From UBA10649 sp963700745 (GTDB lineage Bacteria; Actinomycetota; Actinomycetes; S36-B12): a stretch of 64,000 nt of DNA. The DNA is taken from contig CAVOYT010000004.1 of NCBI GenBank assembly GCA_963700745.1, forward strand, positions 62,001 to 126,000. The letters are read 5' to 3'. Numbering within the stretch: position 1 is the stretch's first letter; each line of letters begins with the position of its first letter. Below the pieces are notes generated by a model. That model made no database searches. It was not told the origin of the DNA and was given only the letters and a program-made list of their open reading frames with translations. This document shows positions 59,348-64,000 of the stretch, piece by piece. The position numbers were made by a program, and so were the translations under genes.

Positions 59348-60713
59348 ATGGCGCAGGAGGTTCTCGTCGGAGTCGACGTCGGGACGACGTCGATCAAGGC
59401 GCTCGCGGTGACGCCCGAAGGCGAGATCCTCGCCCTCGCGTCCCGAGAGACACCGTGGCGGCACTCCGGACCGATGGCTGACGCCGATCCGCGCGCGCTC
59501 GCCGAGGTCGCGATCGCGGTCTGCGCCGAGGCGGCGAGCAGTCCGGAGGTCACGTACCCGGGGCGTGACGCAGGTCCGTTCCGTCGGTGTCACCGGGATC
59601 GCCGAGGCCGGCGCCCTGCTCGATCCGTCCGGGGCCCCCTGTGCTCCAGCCCTAGCCTGGTTCGATCCACGCGGGGACGTTGCCGGAATCCGAGAGGTGG
59701 TCGACCCGCGCGACTTCCAGCGCGCGACCGGTCGCCGGCTGACCGCCACGCCGTCCCTGGCGAAGGTGCTGTGGCTGCAGCGGAACGTGCCGGGCGCCAG
59801 CGCGGGCGTACGCCACCTGTGCGTCGCCGAGTGGATCGTGCGGGCGATGGGCGGCGAGGAGGTGAGCGAGGCTTCCCTCACGTCGCGGACCGGGCTGATG
59901 GACATCGCCTCTCGTGAGCCGTGGCCGGTGGCTTCGGAGCTGGTCGGCGACCTGTTGTCGAGCAACCGGGTGTGGGCCGGCGATCCTGCTGGGACGGCTC
60001 AAGGGGATGCCGTCCCAGCCGTGCTGCGTGGCGCCACGCTGACCGTGGCCGGACTCGATCACCAGGCCGCCGTACTCATCTCGGGGGCGGCGGCCGACGG
60101 GTTCCTGTTCGACTCCATGGGCACGGCCGAGGCACTGATCCGCACCGTTGCCGCGCCCATCCCGATCGACCAGGTGGAGTGGCTCACCGACCAGGAGATC
60201 GACGTCGACTGGTCCGTCCGCCCGGGCCACCAGATCCTGCTCGCTGCCCGGCGGACCGGCCTGTCGTTGGAGCGGGTGGCCGCGATGCTGGGGGCCAGCG
60301 ACCGCGCCGGTCGAAGGGCCCTCGGTGAGGCGGCGCTCGGGGTGGAGCGTGGCAGTGACGCGCCCCGCCTGCTCGAGGTCGGTGATGACGAGCTCACGCT
60401 GGGCGGCATCACGGACGGGGTCAGTCCGGCGCTGACCTGGCGCGCGGTGGTCGAGGATCTGGTGGCGGCGTCCGACGTTGCCCTCGAGCAGATGAGCGCG
60501 GTGGTCGGCCCGCATCGCACCGCGATTCTCGCCGGCGGCTGGACTCGCAACCCGATGGTCGCCGACGCCAAGGCCCGTCAGCTTGGGGCCGCGACGACGG
60601 TCGACCTCCCCGAACCGGGTGCCTTGGGCGCGGCGTTCCTGGGTGGAGTGGCGGCCGGTCTGCTCGACCGCCCTGGCCCCGACGGCGTACCGGCGTGGCG
60701 GGTCAGTGCGTGA
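59348..60713 (+). CDS. FGGY-family carbohydrate kinase, one frameshift
   Basis: About 454 residues. The N-terminal phosphate-1 motif LVGVDVGTTSIKALAV is followed by SVGVTGIAEAGALLD and LAWFDPRGDV. The second half has TVAGLDHQAAVLISGAAADG with FDSMGTAEALIRTV (phosphate-2) and the adenosine motif ILAGGWTRNPMV, ending PGALGAAFLGGVAAGL. A frame change near 59565 is one extra base. GGAGG precedes ATG 59348. It is divergent from the aldolase-Gfo/Idh operon. The substrate cannot be read; xylulose-like or related sugars are possible. Confidence 0.85.
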
Positions 60714-61260
60714 GCACCAGTTCCACCGTGATGATGAAGATGCCCATCAGGCCGTAGCTGATGCCGAAGGACACCTGGCGCCATCGTCCTACCCCTGCCT
60801 TGCGCCCCGCGAACATGCCCCAGAGGAACAGGCTCCCCACGCCGAGGGACTGGACCAGCACGATGATGTCGTTGGCCTCCCAGCCGATGAAGCCGAGCGC
60901 GAGAATCAGCAGCAGGGGAGGGATCGCGACGTAGAGATACTGCAGGTTCGTCGCCGCCAGGTGACGGCGGTCCCTGCCGGTCAGGCGACGGCCGTTGCGG
61001 ATCTGCAGGTCGAGCGCGTCGGAGAACGCGTGCGCCATCGACAGGGCGAAGAGCGGGGCGATCGAGACCGCCACGATGGCGAGGAAAGCGGCCGAGCCGA
61101 TCTCCACGGCTCCCTCGTTGTAGACCGCGTACGAGGTCATCAGGATGATCGTCGCGTAGATCACCCGGTGGGCGTCGAAGGTGAAGATCCAGAAGCTGAG
61201 TTGCAGGTCGACGGGTGCCCGTGCCGTCGCCGTCACCGGCTCGGATTCTGGGTCGGACAT
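60703..61260 (-). CDS. Small integral membrane protein
   Basis: 185 residues, intact, about four or five hydrophobic helices (VIYATIILMTSYAVY, AAFLAIVAVSIAPLFALSMA, YLYVAIPPLLLILALGFIGW, IIVLVQSLGVGSLFLWGM, YGLMGIFIITVELVLTH). ATG 61260. The stop overlaps the end of the FGGY gene by 11 bases in convergent orientation. I do not recognise the family. Confidence 0.65.
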   Translation of the reverse strand: MSDPESEPVTATARAPVDLQLSFWIFTFDAHRVIYATIILMTSYAVYNEGAVEIGSAAFLAIVAVSIAPLFALSMAHAFSDALDLQIRNGRRLTGRDRRHLAATNLQYLYVAIPPLLLILALGFIGWEANDIIVLVQSLGVGSLFLWGMFAGRKAGVGRWRQVSFGISYGLMGIFIITVELVLTH

Positions 61261-61412
61261 GGGACCAGCCTTCCATGCCGATCGCACTGTCCGGCGTGGA
61301 GTCCCACCGTGCCGGTTCCCGCCCGGTCGTCCCTCCGGTTCACGCGTCATGGGGAGCCCTGCGGTGGTGAGATAGGTCGTCCGGACTTCCGGCCGCACCT
61401 GAAGGAGCCCCC

Positions 61413-62774
61413 GTGGCAGTGATCGATCGCCTGCGCCTGTCCGCCCTGCTCGAAGCCGAGAAGGGACGGCACCGCGATCGAACTCCGGCATCGCGCGCGC
61501 AGTTCGAGGCGGCCGGTCACCTGTTCGGCGGCGTTCCCATGACGTGGATGAACAAGTGGTCCGGCGGCTACCCGCTGTACCTGGCCGGAGCCCACGGCAA
61601 CCGGATCACGGATGTGGACGGCAACGAGTATGTCGACTTCGCCCTGGGGGACACCGGTGCGATGGCCGGCCATTCGCCTGCACCCACGGTGGCCGCGGTC
61701 ACGGAGCGCATCGCGGTCAAGGGCGGAATCACGACGATGATGCCGAACGAGGACGCCGAGTGGGTCGCCGCCGAACTGACCCGTCGATTCCGGGTGCCCC
61801 AGTGGTCCTTCACCCTCAGCGCGACCGACGCCAACCGCTGGGCGCTGCGGATCGCCCGCCTCGTCACCGGGCGGCCGAAGGTGATGGCCTTCTCCTACTG
61901 CTACCACGGGTCCGTCGACGAGACGTTCGTGATCATGGGAGCCGACGGGGAGACCCAGCCGCGAGGCGGGAACGTCGGTCCTTCCGTCGCTGTCTCTGCG
62001 ACGTCGCGAGTTGCGGAGTTCAACGACATCGCTTCGGTGGAGCGGGCCCTGGCCCACGGCGACGTCGCAGTACTCGTCATGGAGCCGGCGCTCACGAACA
62101 TCGGCATCGTCCTGCCCGAACCCGGATTCCTCGAGGCGGTTCGCGCGCTCTGCACGCAGTACGGGACGCTGCTGCTGATCGACGAGACGCACACCATCTC
62201 GGCCGGTCCCGGCGGCTGCACGACCCTGTGGGATCTCGAGCCGGACATCTTCGTGATCGGGAAGAGCATCGGCGGCGGAGTCCCTTGCGGTGCCTACGGA
62301 TTGAGCGAGGACGTGGCGGCGGCCGTGATGTCGTTCGAGGACGTTGACCTCGTGGACGTGGGTGGGGTCGGCGGCACCCTGGCCGGCAATGTCATGTCGA
62401 TGGCGGCGATGCGCGCCACGCTGGGGGACGTGCTCACCGACGCCGCGTTCGAGCACATGATCGTCCTCGCGACACGATTCAGGGAGGGGGTCGAGGCGAC
62501 GCTCGCCGAGTTCGAGGTCCCGTGGTCCATCGCGCAGCTCGGGGCCCGAGCGGAGTACCGCTTCGCGGATCCCGCGCCGCGCACCGGCACCGAGTCGGCT
62601 GCCGCGCACGACGACGACCTCGAGGAGTACCTGCACCTGTTCATGTCGAACCGAGGGGTCCTCATGACGCCGTTCCACAACATGGCCCTGATGTGCCCGG
62701 CGACGATGACCAGTGACGTTGACCTGCACACCATGCTCTTCCGGGCAGCTGTCGCCGCCTTGATGGCGCCGTGA
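61413..62774 (+). CDS. Class III aminotransferase (glutamate-1-semialdehyde aminomutase-like)
   Basis: 453 residues, intact. The N-terminal part (ITDVDGNEYVDFALGDTGAM, AGHSPAPTVAAV) matches the family; FSYCYHGSVDETFV provides a PLP ring contact, LLLIDETHTISAGPGG the PLP-pyridine Asp/Glu motif and DIFVIGKSIGGGVPCGAYG the Schiff-base Lys. It closely resembles glutamate-1-semialdehyde aminomutases, but its position in a sugar-catabolic-looking cluster suggests a different substrate. GTG 61413 has AAGGAG upstream. Its stop overlaps the SDR start (GTGA). Confidence 0.88.
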   Translation: MAVIDRLRLSALLEAEKGRHRDRTPASRAQFEAAGHLFGGVPMTWMNKWSGGYPLYLAGAHGNRITDVDGNEYVDFALGDTGAMAGHSPAPTVAAVTERIAVKGGITTMMPNEDAEWVAAELTRRFRVPQWSFTLSATDANRWALRIARLVTGRPKVMAFSYCYHGSVDETFVIMGADGETQPRGGNVGPSVAVSATSRVAEFNDIASVERALAHGDVAVLVMEPALTNIGIVLPEPGFLEAVRALCTQYGTLLLIDETHTISAGPGGCTTLWDLEPDIFVIGKSIGGGVPCGAYGLSEDVAAAVMSFEDVDLVDVGGVGGTLAGNVMSMAAMRATLGDVLTDAAFEHMIVLATRFREGVEATLAEFEVPWSIAQLGARAEYRFADPAPRTGTESAAAHDDDLEEYLHLFMSNRGVLMTPFHNMALMCPATMTSDVDLHTMLFRAAVAALMAP

Positions 62775-63547
62775 TCCCAGCGGCGTTCGACCTGAGCGGA
62801 CGGGTCGCACTGGTGACCGGTGCGGGATCTGATGTCGGCATCGGCTTCGCAACGGCGCGCCTGCTGAGCGAGCTGGGGGCCTCGGTGGCGGTCACGTCGA
62901 CGACCGATCGGATCCACGAGCGCGCGGCCGAGCTGGCCGAGGGCCACGCGTCGGGTCACGTCGCCGACCTGACGGACGAGGCGCAGGTGGCGCGCGTCGT
63001 CGGAGAGGTCGTGGAGCGCCATGGGGCGCTGGACATCGTGGTGAACAACGCCGGAATGGTCAGCATCGGCTCGGACACGGAGTCCGGGCGGCTGATCGAC
63101 ATGACGCTGTCCACGTGGCGGTCCGGCATGGCCCGCAACCTGGACACGGCCTTCCTCGTCTGCCGAGCGGCGCTGCCGCAGGTGGCCGCACGTGGCTGGG
63201 GCAGGGTCGTCAACGTCACGAGCGTCACCGGCCCGCAAATGGCCATGCGGGACGAGCCCGCCTACGCCGCCGCGAAGGCGGCGATGGTCGGTCTCGCGAG
63301 GTCGATCGCGGTGGACTTCGGTGCGTCGGGAGTCACCGCCAACGCGGTGGCCCCGGGGTGGATCGCGACCGGCTCGCAGACGGCGCACGAGCACGAGCAG
63401 GGCCTGCGCACGCCACTCGGCCGGTCGGCCGCGCCGGAGGAGGTGGCCAGTGCCATCGCCTGGCTGTGCACGCCGGGCGCCGCGTACGTGACCGGCCAGT
63501 GCCTCGTGGTCGACGGCGGCAACTCGATCGCGGAGGAGCGCGCCTAG
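62771..63547 (+). CDS. Short-chain dehydrogenase/reductase
   Basis: 258 residues, intact. Cofactor site ALVTGAGSDVGIGFATARLL (TGxxxGxG), NNAGMVS, catalytic Ser in VNVTSVTGP, YxxxK in AYAAAKAAMVG and the C-terminal TGQCLVVDGG. It is a classical SDR of the 3-oxoacyl-reductase or sugar-dehydrogenase type; the substrate is unknown. GTG 62771 overlaps the aminotransferase stop, so both are cotranslated. Confidence 0.92.
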   Translation: MIPAAFDLSGRVALVTGAGSDVGIGFATARLLSELGASVAVTSTTDRIHERAAELAEGHASGHVADLTDEAQVARVVGEVVERHGALDIVVNNAGMVSIGSDTESGRLIDMTLSTWRSGMARNLDTAFLVCRAALPQVAARGWGRVVNVTSVTGPQMAMRDEPAYAAAKAAMVGLARSIAVDFGASGVTANAVAPGWIATGSQTAHEHEQGLRTPLGRSAAPEEVASAIAWLCTPGAAYVTGQCLVVDGGNSIAEERA

Positions 63548-63565
63548 CCAGCCGTACCCCCCTTT

Positions 63566-63629
63566 CGTTGAGTGGTCGGCGGCGCACCTGTCGGCTCCGC
63601 CGACCAGGTGCGCCACCGACCACTCAACG
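63566..63629. repeat. 25-bp arm inverted repeat downstream of SDR
   Basis: The arms 63566-63590 and 63605-63629 pair over 25 bases with one mismatch; the 14-base loop holds a further TCGG/CCGA stem. It lies between the SDR gene and the partial gene at the right edge. It could terminate the SDR transcript, but its length suggests a dispersed intergenic repeat (REP-like) element. Confidence 0.75.
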
Positions 63630-63730
63630 GGCTTTGGGACGGGTATCCACGTAAGCGGCGCGTGCGGGTGGATGTCCCCAACCCGGCGGACCGATCAGCC
63701 GCACGCCGTGAGCGGCCCCACGGTTGCCAC

Positions 63731-64000
63731 ATGACTGCTGAAGAACCGTCGTCGTCAGATGTCTTTCGCGTGACCGAAGCTGGCGGTGCCGGGATGACCC
63801 GTCGGCAGACCCAGGGCAGGCGTTTCGTGATGACCAGTCCTGGGGTGCGGATACCGAGTCAGTCCGCGACGGACCCGGCGGTCCTCCTGGCCGCAGCAAT
63901 TGCCGGATGCCGCCAGGACGTTGTGCTGACGGATACGTCGGCGGCGCGGGTCTGGAATCTGCCCTTGCCGTGGTGGCGCGGCTCCGACGAGGGACCGGTC
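63731..64000 (+). CDS. DUF559/AbiEi-like protein, N-terminal part (partial)
   Basis: Open from ATG 63731 to the window edge, 90 codons. The N-terminus (GMTRRQTQGRRFVMTSPGVR, then AVLLAAAIAGCRQDVVLTD, TSAARVWNLPLPWW) resembles the N-terminal domain of actinobacterial DUF559/type IV AbiEi-like proteins, where a TxxxAAxxWxLP-type motif is typical. The nuclease-like core, if present, lies beyond the window. Confidence 0.5.
   Translation, partial: MTAEEPSSSDVFRVTEAGGAGMTRRQTQGRRFVMTSPGVRIPSQSATDPAVLLAAAIAGCRQDVVLTDTSAARVWNLPLPWWRGSDEGPV

Overview
The window is high-GC DNA from an actinobacterium. Most start codons are ATG or GTG, ribosome-binding sites are GGAGG-like, and genes are tightly coupled through ATGA/GTGA overlaps. 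The first ~41.5 kb is the conserved origin-proximal block of Actinobacteria: yidC-jag-rsmG-parA-parB, then the opposing run NUDIX-DUF6049-murJ/pseudokinase-sigM-antisigma-trxB-trx-cwlM-like, pcnA, padR-ino1, DUF5318-PBP-GT87, rpsF-ssb-rpsR-rplI and dnaB. As I recall the gene orders, pcnA, ino1, rpsF and dnaB lie on the same side as yidC, as in Streptomyces, and are not split around oriC as in Mycobacterium. The gene content suggests Propionibacteriales (Nocardioidaceae-like), but this is tentative. oriC itself should lie to the left of base 1.

Layout. 1-3.4 kb: end of yidC, jag, rsmG and parAB, with two parS-like sites. 3.4-16 kb: mostly minus-strand cell-wall and redox genes (Ddl, aminotransferase, CwlM-like protein, Trx/TrxB, SigM and its anti-sigma factor, MurJ-pseudokinase, DUF6049, NUDIX). 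16-24 kb: pcnA, DUF2252, two membrane proteins, and the padR-ino1 operon. 24-34 kb: PBP, GT87, alanine-racemase-like protein, FemAB, ExoIII and a FtsX-type ABC exporter. 34-38 kb: ribosomal/ssb operon, then three tandem DUF805 paralogues. 38.6-41.5 kb: a DnaA-box-rich gap and dnaB, which is split by a class 3 intein carrying a LAGLIDADG endonuclease with two zinc-ribbon-like motifs.

After dnaB the window is accessory. 41.5-46.6 kb: lipoprotein, CBS protein, ion transporter and a P2-type cation ATPase behind a DosR-like box. 46.5-50 kb: an OmpR-family two-component system with a GerMN lipoprotein. 50-53 kb: an MMPL transporter with a very long coiled coil. 53-55.4 kb: a SigK/RskA-like pair next to a secreted fasciclin-domain protein. 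55.5-63.5 kb: esterase, DHPS-like protein and a putative sugar catabolic cluster (Gfo/Idh dehydrogenase, class I aldolase, FGGY kinase, class III aminotransferase, SDR). The right edge cuts a DUF559/AbiEi-like gene.

About half of the genes, including essential ones, carry one or more frameshifts. Nearly all are single-base insertions, and a few are single-base deletions. They cluster in some stretches and are absent from others (about 30-38.6, 49.7-53.2 and 61.2-63.5 kb). This looks like residual sequencing error in a draft assembly, not biology. For such genes I give the span of the reconstructed gene. I saw no tRNA, rRNA, CRISPR array, prophage or insertion sequence.
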